The translations under genes and the position numbers were made by a program. Below are positions 18,341-27,212 of a DNA stretch of 64,000 nt, in pieces; the first letter of the stretch is position 1, and each line of letters begins with the position of its first letter. The notes under the pieces are model-generated. The model was not told where the DNA came from. It saw nothing but the letters and a program-made list of their open reading frames with translations, and ran no database searches. Source of the DNA: RHLJ01 sp965247355 (GTDB lineage Bacteria > Bacteroidota > Rhodothermia > Balneolales > Balneolaceae); the NCBI GenBank assembly GCA_965247355.1, contig OZ252011.1, forward strand, positions 3,534,001 through 3,598,000. Direction: 5' to 3'.

Positions 18341-18994
18341 TTATAGACTCAAAATCTCCTGGACAGAAATTCCGGTGAAGTCGGGGATAAATTTGACAAC
18401 CTTATCATTACCAGAGAATTCATCGGGTTGGTGCGTCGTGGTTATCACTATGATTTTACAACCTGCCCGGCGTGCTGCTTCAGCACCGGTGGGTGTGTCT
18501 TCAAATACAAGTGCTTCATTTGGAGAAACCCCCATTTCATCCATCAACTTAAGGTAGACCTCAGGATGGGGTTTTCCATTAACGACATCATCGGAGTGTT
18601 TTACCGAATCGAAGTAATGCCAGAGATCCAGACCGTTCATAACAAAGTCCACATTTACAGGCGGGGCTGCAGATCCAACTCCCATTGGGACATTTTGTCC
18701 TTTCAGCTCATGCAGCAGTTCTGATAATCCATTGACTAAAGCTAATTCAGGTTCGAAGATATTTCGGTATTCTGCTTCTTTTTCATCCGAGATCTGTTGC
18801 CGTTCTTCCGGGGTAAAGCGATCTCCAAAAAGGCGCTCCAGGATCTCAGTATTTACTCCGTGCACTTCCTGATGAACTTCCTCTAAACTCATCTCAAGTC
18901 CCAGTTCGGCTAACTTTTGCTGCCACGCACGATGATGAACCATCATGTTATCAATCATCGTGCCGTCCATATCGAAAATTAAACTCTTAGCCAC
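18341..18994 (-). CDS. HAD-superfamily phosphatase/beta-phosphoglucomutase-like
   Basis: The 217-residue protein starts at a GTG (18994). It has HAD motif I DMDGTMID (nucleophile Asp and acid/base Asp), motif II GVGSAAP (Ser), motif III Lys in GKPHPEVYL, and motif IV FEDTPTGAEAARRAG. The four-helix cap lies between motifs I and II, so it belongs to the beta-PGM/sugar-phosphatase subfamily I. The substrate, hexose phosphate or another sugar phosphate, is not determined by sequence. It is near galM on the same strand, 160 bp apart. Confidence 0.87.
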   Translation of the reverse strand: MAKSLIFDMDGTMIDNMMVHHRAWQQKLAELGLEMSLEEVHQEVHGVNTEILERLFGDRFTPEERQQISDEKEAEYRNIFEPELALVNGLSELLHELKGQNVPMGVGSAAPPVNVDFVMNGLDLWHYFDSVKHSDDVVNGKPHPEVYLKLMDEMGVSPNEALVFEDTPTGAEAARRAGCKIIVITTTHQPDEFSGNDKVVKFIPDFTGISVQEILSL

Positions 18995-19062
18995 AGATAC
19001 TTTTAGAAATAGATTTGTTGTTCGGATGCTTTACTAAAGCTTGAATTTAATTATGAATTAAG

Positions 19063-19101
19063 GATTCTGAATTGGCCGAATCCAATTCAAAATTCAGAAT
19101 C
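19063..19101. repeat. Hairpin related to the one at 17058 (repeat family B)
   Basis: GATTCTGAATT at 19063-19073 pairs perfectly with AATTCAGAATC at 19091-19101. Loop sequences include CCGAATCCAATTC, resembling the 17058-17108 hairpin. It lies just downstream of hisE (stop at 19116) on the hisE transcript and could also terminate it. Confidence 0.7.
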
Positions 19102-19115
19102 TAATAATTCAAAAA

Positions 19116-19454
19116 TTACTCACCAATGTGCTTATGATTTCCTTTGTCGTGGCGTTTTCGGAGGGTTTTAACCACTTTGTGCATAGGGATTTCTTTTTCA
19201 GCGAGAAGAAGCATCAAATGGAATAGCAGGTCTGCAGCTTCTTCAATGGTCTCTTTTTTACCTTTGTTTTTGGAGGCAATCACTGTTTCAACAGCTTCTT
19301 CACCTACTTTCTGCGCGATCTTATCTACTCCCTTTTTGAACATCGAAGTAGTATAAGACCCCTTTGGCATCTCATCTTTGCGATCATAAAGAAGATCTTC
19401 GAGCTCTTTGATGAATGCGATGTCTTTTTCTGTGAGTTGTTTTTTTACGCCCAT
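19116..19454 (-). CDS. hisE: Phosphoribosyl-ATP pyrophosphatase
   Basis: The protein is the all-alpha MazG-like HisE. It hydrolyses phosphoribosyl-ATP to phosphoribosyl-AMP, step 2 of histidine synthesis. Typical residues are MPKGSYTTSMFKKGVDKIAQKVGEEAVE (EE metal ligands), then ASKNKGKKETIEEAADLLFH with the second acidic pair. A TTG at 19490 gives 124 residues, but the ATG at 19454 starts directly before the conserved part, so I chose 112 residues. It is a free-standing HisE; many Bacteroidota carry a HisI-HisE fusion instead. hisF is 5 kb away, with gltB between. Confidence 0.88.
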   Translation of the reverse strand: MGVKKQLTEKDIAFIKELEDLLYDRKDEMPKGSYTTSMFKKGVDKIAQKVGEEAVETVIASKNKGKKETIEEAADLLFHLMLLLAEKEIPMHKVVKTLRKRHDKGNHKHIGE

Positions 19455-19666
19455 GAAAGCTTTATTGGCTGTGATTTTTATGCGGTGCAAAGTTCACCAA
19501 TTTAAGGGTACGAATCAAAAAATCGGCAAAATTTAATATTGGAAACTTTGAGCTGTTGGTAACAGGTTTTCCTAATAAATTTATTGCAGGTAATATAAGA
19601 GCCCACGTAAAGTCATCGCCAGATAGGGAGTAACTCTACCATGGGCCTGGTCATCTACGGAGTGTC

Positions 19667-22600
19667 TTAAATAGGATTGCCTTCTGCAGCATCAGTTACT
19701 GATTCGGTTTCTCCGATCATCGAGAGCGGAACAAACTTCTTGATCTCAGAAGCGGCATTTTCCCAGTCTGAAAGCATGTATTCTGCTTTAGTTGAACCGG
19801 TTTCTTTGGCGTAGTCTTCCAGAATAGATTTTATTCTGAAAAGATCAGCTTCAGAGATGGAGTCCTCTGCGATATAATCTTTATTAATTTTAGTACCGGG
19901 ATTTTCGTACATATAAAGTACTCCTCCGGTCATTCCGGCTCCGATATTATCTGAAGTAGCTCCAAGTATAACAACCGTTCCGTTGGTCATGTATTCACAA
20001 GCGTGGAGGCCTGTTCCTTCAACAACGGCAGTAGCACCACTGTTACGAACTGCAAAACGATCACCGGCTTGTCCATGAACATACAGCGTTCCGCCTGTAG
20101 CACCATAAAGAGCACAGTTTCCTATAATCGCATTATCTTCAGGTTTATAGGAAGCATTCTCAGGTGGTACAATAACCGTTTTCCCGCCGCTCATAGATTT
20201 ACATACGGAGTCGTTGGCTTCGCCAATCAGGCGGATGTCTGCATCCTTAGTTTGAAATACACCAAAACTTTGTCCGGCGCTTCCTCTGAATGTGAGGTCG
20301 ATTTTACCGGTATAAGGCTTAACTTTCGTTTCCTCTCCGCGGATTCCGGCCAGTCGTGCTTCACTTTGTCGTGATGCCAGGTATCCAAATAGAGTAGCCA
20401 ATGCTGAGCGATCGGTATTGATAATTTTATACTCACGTTTCGCATCCTCATCTTTTTCGATGCTTTCCTTTAAGTCATGAACCAATTCTGAATTCAGAGA
20501 ACTAATAGGTTCAGCTAAACTTTCCAGAGTGATCTCTTTAGTATAAGCCGGGGCGTTAAGGAAAAATCCCAGGTCAAGATTCAGCTCGTTAATCAGCTCC
20601 AGATGCGTTCCGTTGATAGCAAGCAGATCGGTATTTCCACAAATATCCTGAAGTGATGTTTCACCCAGACCAGCAAGAATTCTGCGTACATCTTCAGCGA
20701 TGTAAGTCAGCCCTTTTACGATATGATCTTTGTGACCTACATATTTAGCTTTAAATTTCGGATCATGAGTTGCAATTCCTCTCGGGCAGGTATTTTTCTC
20801 ACAAATTCGTGCCATGATGCAGCCTTCAGCGATAAGCAGGAACTTACCAAAGTCGAATTCCTCGGCTCCCAGAATGGAAGCAAGTACAATATCTTTTCCG
20901 GTTGATAATCCGCCGTCAGTTCTGAGGATTACATGATCACGTAAGTTGTTCTCAACCAGCGCCTGATGAACTTCGAGCAAGCCAATTTCCCACGGAAGCC
21001 CGGCATGTTTCATGGAGCTGAGTGATGCTGCTCCGGTACCACCTTCGCCACCGGAAACCTGAATTGAATCAGCTCCAGCTTTGGCCACACCTACTGCAAT
21101 GGTTCCGATGTTAACACCAGCTACCAACTTAACACTTACTCTTCCATTTGGATGGATTTGTTTCAAGTCGTTAATCAGCTGCTTTAGATCCTCGATGCTG
21201 TAAATATCATGTAAAGGAGGAGGAGAGATGAGATCGAAGCCGGGATTTGCATATCGTGCTTTGGCTATATCGGCATCTACTTTAAGTCCCATCAACTGGC
21301 CACCTTCACCGGGCTTTGCACCCTGACAGACTTTAATCTGAATTTCTTCACCCGAAACGAGATACTCAGCGGTTACTCCAAATCTTCCTGAAGCAATTTG
21401 TTTGATGGTTGCTCCGATTCCTTCTTTAAAATAGTACGGGTTTTCGCCACCTTCACCGCTGTTACAACGTCCGCCAATTTCTCTCATTGCGAGAAAAATA
21501 TCCCGTTGAGATTCGGCACTGATTGCTCCAAACGACATCGCTCCGGAGCCAAAAGTTTTAAGAATATGATCGACAGGTTTTACGTCCTTCAATTCAACAG
21601 GAGAATCCGACTTTTTCACATTGAAAAGATGGCGCAATACCACAGGTTCATCTTCCAGTCCAAGTTTCAGATATTCATCGAATAACTCCATGTCAGTAAG
21701 GTCAAGCCCTTTCTCCTGAACCAGATCATGGATCACTTTAGTACGCGAACTCGTCATCGAATGCTTTTCACCCATTTTACCACGGGCGTGTTCTTTATAC
21801 TGGAAACTCTTGATGGGTTTGAATTCATCCAGTTCTGATTTATTCAGATGTGCAGTTCGCTTCAGTACCATTTCAGCAATCTGTTCAATTTCCAGACCGC
21901 CTATCGGGCTTTGAATTCCCGGGAAGTATTCATCAATTACTCCTTGTCCCAGCCCAAGTGCAGAATAGAGTTTTGCACTTTGATAACTTCGAACTACCGA
22001 AATTCCTGACTTCGCCATTATTTTCAATAAGCCACTTTCCATAGCCTTAAGGAAGTTGCGCTCTTTGGTATTGGCATCAAGTCCTTTAAGGGCACGATTG
22101 TCATCGTTTCGTGCAATATCCAATGCCAGATACGGACATACAGCTTGTGCACCAAAACCGATCAAGGCAGAAGCCTGATGCGTGCTCTTAACTTCTCCGG
22201 TATCTACCACTACGGCAGCGTTTAATTTAAGGCCTTCATCATTTAGTGAATTCACAACCCTGCGAAGAGTAAGTAAACTCGGTAAAGGGATTTGATCGAG
22301 ATTGGCTGTGCGGTCCGAAAGAATCAGAATAGTGTGACCATCTTTCACTGCTTTAATAGCTTCTTCACCAATTTGTTCTAATCGTGCTTTGAAACCAACT
22401 ACTCCATGTGTTCTTTTGAAGGTAGTATCAATTACATAAGGAATCACACGGTCCAACTCCGTACGATTCTCAATGCATGAATACACAAAGTCCATCTGAG
22501 CGAGACTCAGAAACGGGCTTTTGATTTCATAGGCAGGTGCAGGGGGGATCAGTTCCTTAGGCTCAAAAATATTTGGTTTCTTACCTAAATAAACGGTTAG

Positions 22601-24106
22601 ATCGGTAACCACTTTTTCCCTGATGTAATCGAGAGGAGGGTTGGTTACCTGCGAAAAGTTCTGAAAAAAGAAATCGAAAAAAGGCCGGGGTTCATTCGAA
22701 AGTACCGCAAGTCGGGCCGTGTCTCCCATAGAACCAATAGGCTCTTTTCCAGTCTCAGCCATCGGATAGATGATTTTTGAAAGGTCCTCATCGGTGTAAG
22801 AGAAGAAAGGTTTTTTGTCTTCAAAGCGCTCTCCAATATCCTCTACTTTTTCATTGATCAATTCTACACGGGCATCAAAAGGTGCGTCATAATTTTCACG
22901 GGAATGACTCGGATCTCTGAAAAGTACATCACCACTGGCAAGATCTACGGTTACACCTCGGCCTGCATATAGAGTTCCCTTTGCTTCAATGGTGCTTTCA
23001 TCAAGGCTGAATGTTCCGGCTTCTGAAGAAAGGTAGAAATGATCTTCCGTACGTGCCCAACGACACGGACGAAACCCGTTTCTATCTAACCGCGCTCCTA
23101 TGGTATAGCCATTTGCATAGGTGATGAGTGCAGGACCGTCCCAGGGCTCCATCGCACGACTCCAGAACTTGTAGAATTTATTTCCTTGAGAAGCAGGAGG
23201 CATACAAATAGCCAGAATATCTTCAACATTTGGAATACTACTGCGATAGCGGAGAGCTTCCACCATCTCATTCAAACTACCGGAATCACTGATTTTCTCA
23301 CGGGTTAGAATCTCGTTCTTTTCCGCCCCGATCATTTTTTCACGGGATTTTGCCCATGAGCGATTTCCGGCGATGGTATTAATTTCGCCATTATGACCAA
23401 TCAACCTAAAAGGCTGAGCTTTATCCCAGGAAGTGGTTGTATTTGTACTGAATCTGCGATGAAATAAACAAAAGCGGGTGTTGTATTCAGGATTCTTTAA
23501 ATCCAGATAAAATTCTTCCAGTGCATACGATTGAGTGAGCGCCTTATATACAATAGTCTTAGCCGACAGCGAAGTAAAGAACAGACTGTCTTCGAGTTTG
23601 CTATTAAACAGCTTTGATTTAGTGAGTTGTTTAGCTGTGTAAAGTCGCTTATCAAACGAAAGCATTGTTTTTGCCCGGGGAGGACGCTTAATAACAGCCT
23701 GTACAATTACAGGGACACTTTCTGCAGCACTTTCTCCAAGTACATCTTTATTAACCGGAACATCCCGATACTCTAAAATATCTAATCCGAATAAAGCGAA
23801 GGTACTTTCAAATATTTTAAGCGCTTTAAGTTGTCTGGATTTATCACGGGAAAGAAAAAGAGTTGCTACTGCAACTGTGTCCTGCTCATATCCAAGCATA
23901 TCAAACGGAATGTCTGTCATTATACCTGCGCCATCACCGGTTAATCCATCTGCGGCACAAGCACCGCGGTGCTCCACACATCGTAATGCATGAAGTCCAT
24001 CCAATAAATTTTTGTTAGTGTATTCCTGATGTCTGCTAACAACAAATCCTACGCCACATGCAGAACTTTCCGGTCCTGTATACCTAAATTTTTTTTGACT
24101 GTCCAT
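19667..24106 (-). CDS. gltB: Glutamate synthase large subunit
   Basis: The 1479-residue protein makes two glutamates from glutamine and 2-oxoglutarate. The N-terminal class II amidotransferase begins after a short propeptide with the nucleophile Cys in ESSACGVGFV (Cys17). HRRFSTNT and HNGEINT are its glutamine-site motifs. The FMN-barrel domain has GEGGENPYYF, KPGEGGQL and GGEGGTGA. The three cluster-ligating Cys of the 3Fe-4S centre are in CIMARICEKNTCPRG (about residues 1095-1106). The beta-helix gxgxG domain ends the protein (GNCALYGATGGTLYV, GAGMTGGVLYM). All domains are present. No small subunit (gltD) lies adjacent, so the electron donor must be elsewhere or ferredoxin. Confidence 0.96.
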   Translation of the reverse strand: MDSQKKFRYTGPESSACGVGFVVSRHQEYTNKNLLDGLHALRCVEHRGACAADGLTGDGAGIMTDIPFDMLGYEQDTVAVATLFLSRDKSRQLKALKIFESTFALFGLDILEYRDVPVNKDVLGESAAESVPVIVQAVIKRPPRAKTMLSFDKRLYTAKQLTKSKLFNSKLEDSLFFTSLSAKTIVYKALTQSYALEEFYLDLKNPEYNTRFCLFHRRFSTNTTTSWDKAQPFRLIGHNGEINTIAGNRSWAKSREKMIGAEKNEILTREKISDSGSLNEMVEALRYRSSIPNVEDILAICMPPASQGNKFYKFWSRAMEPWDGPALITYANGYTIGARLDRNGFRPCRWARTEDHFYLSSEAGTFSLDESTIEAKGTLYAGRGVTVDLASGDVLFRDPSHSRENYDAPFDARVELINEKVEDIGERFEDKKPFFSYTDEDLSKIIYPMAETGKEPIGSMGDTARLAVLSNEPRPFFDFFFQNFSQVTNPPLDYIREKVVTDLTVYLGKKPNIFEPKELIPPAPAYEIKSPFLSLAQMDFVYSCIENRTELDRVIPYVIDTTFKRTHGVVGFKARLEQIGEEAIKAVKDGHTILILSDRTANLDQIPLPSLLTLRRVVNSLNDEGLKLNAAVVVDTGEVKSTHQASALIGFGAQAVCPYLALDIARNDDNRALKGLDANTKERNFLKAMESGLLKIMAKSGISVVRSYQSAKLYSALGLGQGVIDEYFPGIQSPIGGLEIEQIAEMVLKRTAHLNKSELDEFKPIKSFQYKEHARGKMGEKHSMTSSRTKVIHDLVQEKGLDLTDMELFDEYLKLGLEDEPVVLRHLFNVKKSDSPVELKDVKPVDHILKTFGSGAMSFGAISAESQRDIFLAMREIGGRCNSGEGGENPYYFKEGIGATIKQIASGRFGVTAEYLVSGEEIQIKVCQGAKPGEGGQLMGLKVDADIAKARYANPGFDLISPPPLHDIYSIEDLKQLINDLKQIHPNGRVSVKLVAGVNIGTIAVGVAKAGADSIQVSGGEGGTGAASLSSMKHAGLPWEIGLLEVHQALVENNLRDHVILRTDGGLSTGKDIVLASILGAEEFDFGKFLLIAEGCIMARICEKNTCPRGIATHDPKFKAKYVGHKDHIVKGLTYIAEDVRRILAGLGETSLQDICGNTDLLAINGTHLELINELNLDLGFFLNAPAYTKEITLESLAEPISSLNSELVHDLKESIEKDEDAKREYKIINTDRSALATLFGYLASRQSEARLAGIRGEETKVKPYTGKIDLTFRGSAGQSFGVFQTKDADIRLIGEANDSVCKSMSGGKTVIVPPENASYKPEDNAIIGNCALYGATGGTLYVHGQAGDRFAVRNSGATAVVEGTGLHACEYMTNGTVVILGATSDNIGAGMTGGVLYMYENPGTKINKDYIAEDSISEADLFRIKSILEDYAKETGSTKAEYMLSDWENAASEIKKFVPLSMIGETESVTDAAEGNPI

Positions 24107-24313
24107 CCTGAGACTTATTACTTAACGCGAGTGATAAACAGTAAATAGCATAAAAAATTTGGGTTTGTCAAACTTTCGGTTAATTCAAAAATCATCTCTT
24201 AAACTAAATAAATAAGGATTTTGAATAGCTTTTAACGAAAAATAAGCACTGATATCAGGATAGAAATACAAAACCGTTTTTGGAAAAGCGCTTTCTATTG
24301 AAAGCAGGTTGCA

Positions 24314-24355
24314 TTATTTATTTAGGATTTAATTCAAAAATGCCTAAATAAATAA
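24314..24355 (-). terminator. AT-rich hairpin downstream of hisF
   Basis: TTATTTATTTAGG (24314-24326) pairs perfectly over 13 bp with 24343-24355, loop 16 nt. It sits 46 bp past the hisF stop within the 295-bp gap before gltB. On the minus strand it has T-rich flanks. Read as a terminator or RNA-stabilising hairpin for hisF. Confidence 0.55.
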
Positions 24356-24401
24356 AATTTAAAATAATTTAGTAAACAGGGTTTTACTGATGAAAAAGGG
24401 A

Positions 24402-25157
24402 CTAAATACGCACCGGAATCTCATTATCAGCCATTTCAGACTTCAAATCAGAAATTTCGATTTCCTTAAAATGAAAGATGCTCGCTGCTAAAACGGCATC
24501 AGAATTAGCGATTTGGACGGCATCAATACAATGCTGAATAGTTCCAGCTCCTCCGCTGGCGATAACAGGAATGTTGACTAAGTCGTTTACTTTTTGGAGG
24601 AGATCCAGGTCAAAGCCACTTTTTGTGCCATCCCGATCCATACTGGTAAGAAGAATTTCGCCCGCCCCACGGATTTCCACTTCTTTCATCCACTCCAGGG
24701 CATCCAATCCGGTATCTTCAGTTCCACCTTTTACAAATACATTCCAGGAGCCATTCATTTTTTTGGCGTCAACAGCAGCAACAATGGCCTGAGCACCAAA
24801 CGCATCAGAAGCGCGGTTGATTAAGTCCGGCTCCCGTACAATGCTACTATTCAAAGATACTTTGTCGGCACCAGCTTTAAGAAGCTCCTCAATTTCATCC
24901 ACTGTTTTAATGCCACCACCAACTGTGAATGGAATATTAATATGCTTAGCTATTCGTGTGACCAGCTCTACGAGCGTTTTTCTTTTCTCGAGAGTGGCAG
25001 TGATATCCAAAAAAACCAATTCGTCGGCACCTTCCTCAGAATAACGTTGTGCAAGTTCCACGGGGTCACCCGCATCTCGAAGCTCCAAAAAATTGACTCC
25101 TTTTACAGTCCGCCCATCTTTAATATCAAGGCAGGGAATGATTCTTTTTGTGAGCAT
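24402..25157 (-). CDS. hisF: Imidazole glycerol phosphate synthase cyclase subunit
   Basis: The 251-residue (beta/alpha)8 barrel protein closes the imidazole ring with ammonia channelled from HisH, giving IGP and AICAR. LTKRIIPCLDIKDGRTVKGVNF carries the catalytic Asp (Asp11). Further motifs are FTVGGGIKTVDEIEELLKAGADKVSLNS and the second catalytic Asp in LLTSMDRDGTKSG. IPVIASGGAG forms the phosphate site. The length is standard. hisH and the other his genes are not in the window. Confidence 0.96.
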   Translation of the reverse strand: MLTKRIIPCLDIKDGRTVKGVNFLELRDAGDPVELAQRYSEEGADELVFLDITATLEKRKTLVELVTRIAKHINIPFTVGGGIKTVDEIEELLKAGADKVSLNSSIVREPDLINRASDAFGAQAIVAAVDAKKMNGSWNVFVKGGTEDTGLDALEWMKEVEIRGAGEILLTSMDRDGTKSGFDLDLLQKVNDLVNIPVIASGGAGTIQHCIDAVQIANSDAVLAASIFHFKEIEISDLKSEMADNEIPVRI

Positions 25158-25242
25158 AGTTAGAAATGAAAGAGGTTGAATTCAGTTTTAGCGACACAAA
25201 GTTAACACTTCTTTTACTTTGTTTTGAAGAAAGGATTGTAAT

Positions 25243-26112
25243 TTGATAATTGCTATGAGGTATGAAATCACATCGCTGGAAGGTTCCGGGAAGGATATTA
25301 TCCGAAGGGTGATTGCTGCATCTGCTTCTCAGGTACTCATCCCGCCTAAACTTAAAGAGCTGAACCTGTCTATCCCGGAACCCCCGGAAGATGGGAAGTA
25401 CATTGGACTCTTTTCCAGCGGTACTAAGGATTTCCCTACCTGTATTTGGAATCGTTTTGATCGACTGGAATTGAATGCTCAACGATCAGCACAAGCATTC
25501 GAAATTGAACCAGGGCATGTACTGTTGATGATGGCATTACCCTGGCATGTTGCCGGTTTCTCGTGGATGCTGATGGCCGAGCAACTGGATTGTGATTATT
25601 TCTTCGTGACTACCAAAAAGGGGGAGCATGACTTATGGATTAAAACAGTTCAGGATATTCAGCCAGATTATTTATTAACCGTTCCGGCAGTACTTCGTGC
25701 GTTATATGATGAAGACTGGTTTGTGCCCAATGTTGCTTATGGGGGCTATCCCATCAATCTCGAAGAGTACAAAAAGCTTTCCCCACATTGTAGTACTATG
25801 TATCAGGGATATGGACAAACAGAAGCTGGTGGATTAATTTCTGTCTATAAAAGAAGAAGTACTCTTTTGCCATCAGGAGTGGAAAACCTCTGTAATGGCA
25901 TGGCCATTGAAGGAGTCGAAATCACCTGTATCGGAACTCACGAGAAACCCGAGCCTATCTTGATTACTTCAGGTACTGCATACACTCAGGAAATCTATAA
26001 CTCAGGAGATGTAGGTTTTAAAGATGAAGAGGGGAATATATATGTAGTTGGCAGAACTACAGAAATAGCGGGTAATCCAGCAGCAAATAAGAAAGAACTT
26101 CTGGATCAGTAA
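25243..26112 (+). CDS. Truncated ANL-family adenylating enzyme (AMP-binding, MenE-like)
   Basis: The protein resembles acyl-CoA synthetases/O-succinylbenzoate-CoA ligases. FSSGTKDFPTCI matches the P-loop A3 position, GYGQTEAGG the A5 motif, and NSGDVGFKDEEGNIYVVGRTTE the A7/A8 region. It has only 289 residues where the family normally has about 450-550. The N-terminal subdomain is mostly absent. The C-terminal lid stops at NKKELLDQ, before the catalytic A10 Lys. It starts at a TTG (25243) with AAAGGA 7 nt upstream. It may be a specialised minimal enzyme or a reduced copy. It is divergent from hisF, adjacent to the tRNA, and outside the island. Confidence 0.7.
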   Translation: MIIAMRYEITSLEGSGKDIIRRVIAASASQVLIPPKLKELNLSIPEPPEDGKYIGLFSSGTKDFPTCIWNRFDRLELNAQRSAQAFEIEPGHVLLMMALPWHVAGFSWMLMAEQLDCDYFFVTTKKGEHDLWIKTVQDIQPDYLLTVPAVLRALYDEDWFVPNVAYGGYPINLEEYKKLSPHCSTMYQGYGQTEAGGLISVYKRRSTLLPSGVENLCNGMAIEGVEITCIGTHEKPEPILITSGTAYTQEIYNSGDVGFKDEEGNIYVVGRTTEIAGNPAANKKELLDQ

Positions 26113-26205
26113 GCATCTGGAAATTTCCGGTGAAAAAAGCTTTCAAATAGATGTCAAAGGTCTTAACTTTGCAGCCTTTGTTACGCGGCTGGCGTGGCAA
26201 AACCG

Positions 26206-26279
26206 GGGCCCATAGCTCAGTTGGTTAGAGCAGTCGACTCATAATCGATTGGTCGGGGGTTCAAGTCCCTCTGGGCCCA
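26206..26279 (+). tRNA. tRNA with CAU anticodon (elongator Met or lysidine-modified Ile2)
   Basis: All four arms fold. The acceptor is GGGCCCA/TGGGCCC with discriminator A26279. The D arm is GCTC/GAGC with AGTTGGTTA loop. The anticodon stem is GTCGA/TCGAT with loop CTCATAA (anticodon CAT at 26240-26242). The variable region is TGGTC. The T arm is GGGGG TTCAAGT CCCTC with one wobble/mismatch. The 3' CCA is not encoded. CAU could mean Met or Ile (AUA-reading). The CGACTCATAATCG stem-loop resembles bacterial Ile2 but does not settle it. The 3' end is the integration site of the island. Confidence 0.93.
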
Positions 26280-26282
26280 CAA
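26258..26282 (+). repeat. Attachment site, tRNA side (att direct repeat)
   Basis: This 25-bp segment covers the T-arm and acceptor 3' half of the tRNA plus CAA. It is identical to 32869-32893 (starts GGTTCAAGTCC, ends GGGCCCACAA). Exact tRNA 3'-end repeats at both ends of a gene block are the classic mark of integrase-mediated insertion. Confidence 0.92.
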
Positions 26283-26319
26283 AAACCCTTGTAAGTCATT
26301 GATTTGCAAGGTTTTTTTT
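26281..26319. terminator. Terminator between the tRNA and the island operon
   Basis: AAAAACC(C)TTGTAA from 26281 pairs with TTGCAAGGTTTTT, with one bulged C and one G-T pair, and a T-run follows to 26319. It is placed to end the tRNA transcript and, from the other side, the last island gene (stop at 26328). Confidence 0.7.
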
Positions 26320-26327
26320 AAATAATA

Positions 26328-27212
26328 TTAACCAGAGATGGTATCTTGTGGAGAATCTGTTCTCCTTCTCTTCAATGCCTGTCGATAGATTACAATTACT
26401 AACGCTACTCCATAAAAAATCTGTCTCATATTCGCAGCAATATTAGAAGGCATTCCTATAAACCGTAAAATTTCAGGGAGTAGAACTAAAAATGCAGACG
26501 CAAAAAAGATCCCTGTCAGATTTCTCATTCCCCCTATTATTGTTATGCTGAGAATGAAAATAGATTCTTCGATCGTAAAGCTAGTGGGGTCAATATAACT
26601 TATGTAGTGAGCGTATACAACTCCTGCAACAGAGGCCAGCATTCCACTGATGGTAAAAGAGACAATTTTGGCCTGATATACGTCTTTCCCAAGGCTCTTA
26701 GTAAATATTTCATCTTCGCTTAAAGCCCTGAGTATTCTGCCAAATGGTGAGGTAGATATATTATGCAATACATACCAAACCAACCCTGTAAAAATCATAG
26801 CTAAAATAAAGTATGAAATCTTAGAGTCAAACGAGTAACCAAAAGCTGAAATGGCAGGAATTCCCGGTATACCTAATGGACCACGGGTTACTACCTGCCA
26901 GTTATTCATTACAGAGAAGATGACAACTTGTATTCCCAGAGTTATAATAATGTAGTAATCATCTATAGTTCTTACAGCAACTTTAGAAACTATATAGCCA
27001 ATTACTCCGGATAATAATAGTGCAATTGGGAGATTAAGAAAAGCAGAAAACCCATAATTAACAGACAATAAAGCGGTTGTATAAGCCCCAATCCCATAAA
27101 AGCCAGCATGCGCAAGGGATATCTGTCCACTATACCCGGCTACCAGACTCAAAGACTGCCCAAGAATGGTATAAATACAAATCAGAATACCGAGGTGTAG
27201 AGCGTACTCCAT
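26328..27212 (-). CDS. Branched-chain amino acid-type ABC permease, LivM-like
   Basis: The 294-residue inner-membrane protein has about 8-9 hydrophobic segments. The LivM signature is GQSLSLVAGYSGQISLAHAGFYGIGAY near the N-terminus. The cytoplasmic coupling region is RILRALSEDEIFTKSLGKDVYQAKIVSFTISG. IIGGMRNLTGIFFASAFLVLLPEI is the second conserved block. It is the last gene of the island operon and its start overlaps the LivH-like stop by 1 nt. It should pair with the LivH-like protein as the translocation pore for the two ATPases encoded at the other end. Confidence 0.9.
   Translation of the reverse strand: MEYALHLGILICIYTILGQSLSLVAGYSGQISLAHAGFYGIGAYTTALLSVNYGFSAFLNLPIALLLSGVIGYIVSKVAVRTIDDYYIIITLGIQVVIFSVMNNWQVVTRGPLGIPGIPAISAFGYSFDSKISYFILAMIFTGLVWYVLHNISTSPFGRILRALSEDEIFTKSLGKDVYQAKIVSFTISGMLASVAGVVYAHYISYIDPTSFTIEESIFILSITIIGGMRNLTGIFFASAFLVLLPEILRFIGMPSNIAANMRQIFYGVALVIVIYRQALKRRRTDSPQDTISG

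Noticed and set aside
25126..25482. A 118-codon minus-strand frame overlapping hisF start and the ANL gene
   Set aside because: It lies antisense to the ANL coding region and shows no domain; its first part overlaps the hisF leader.
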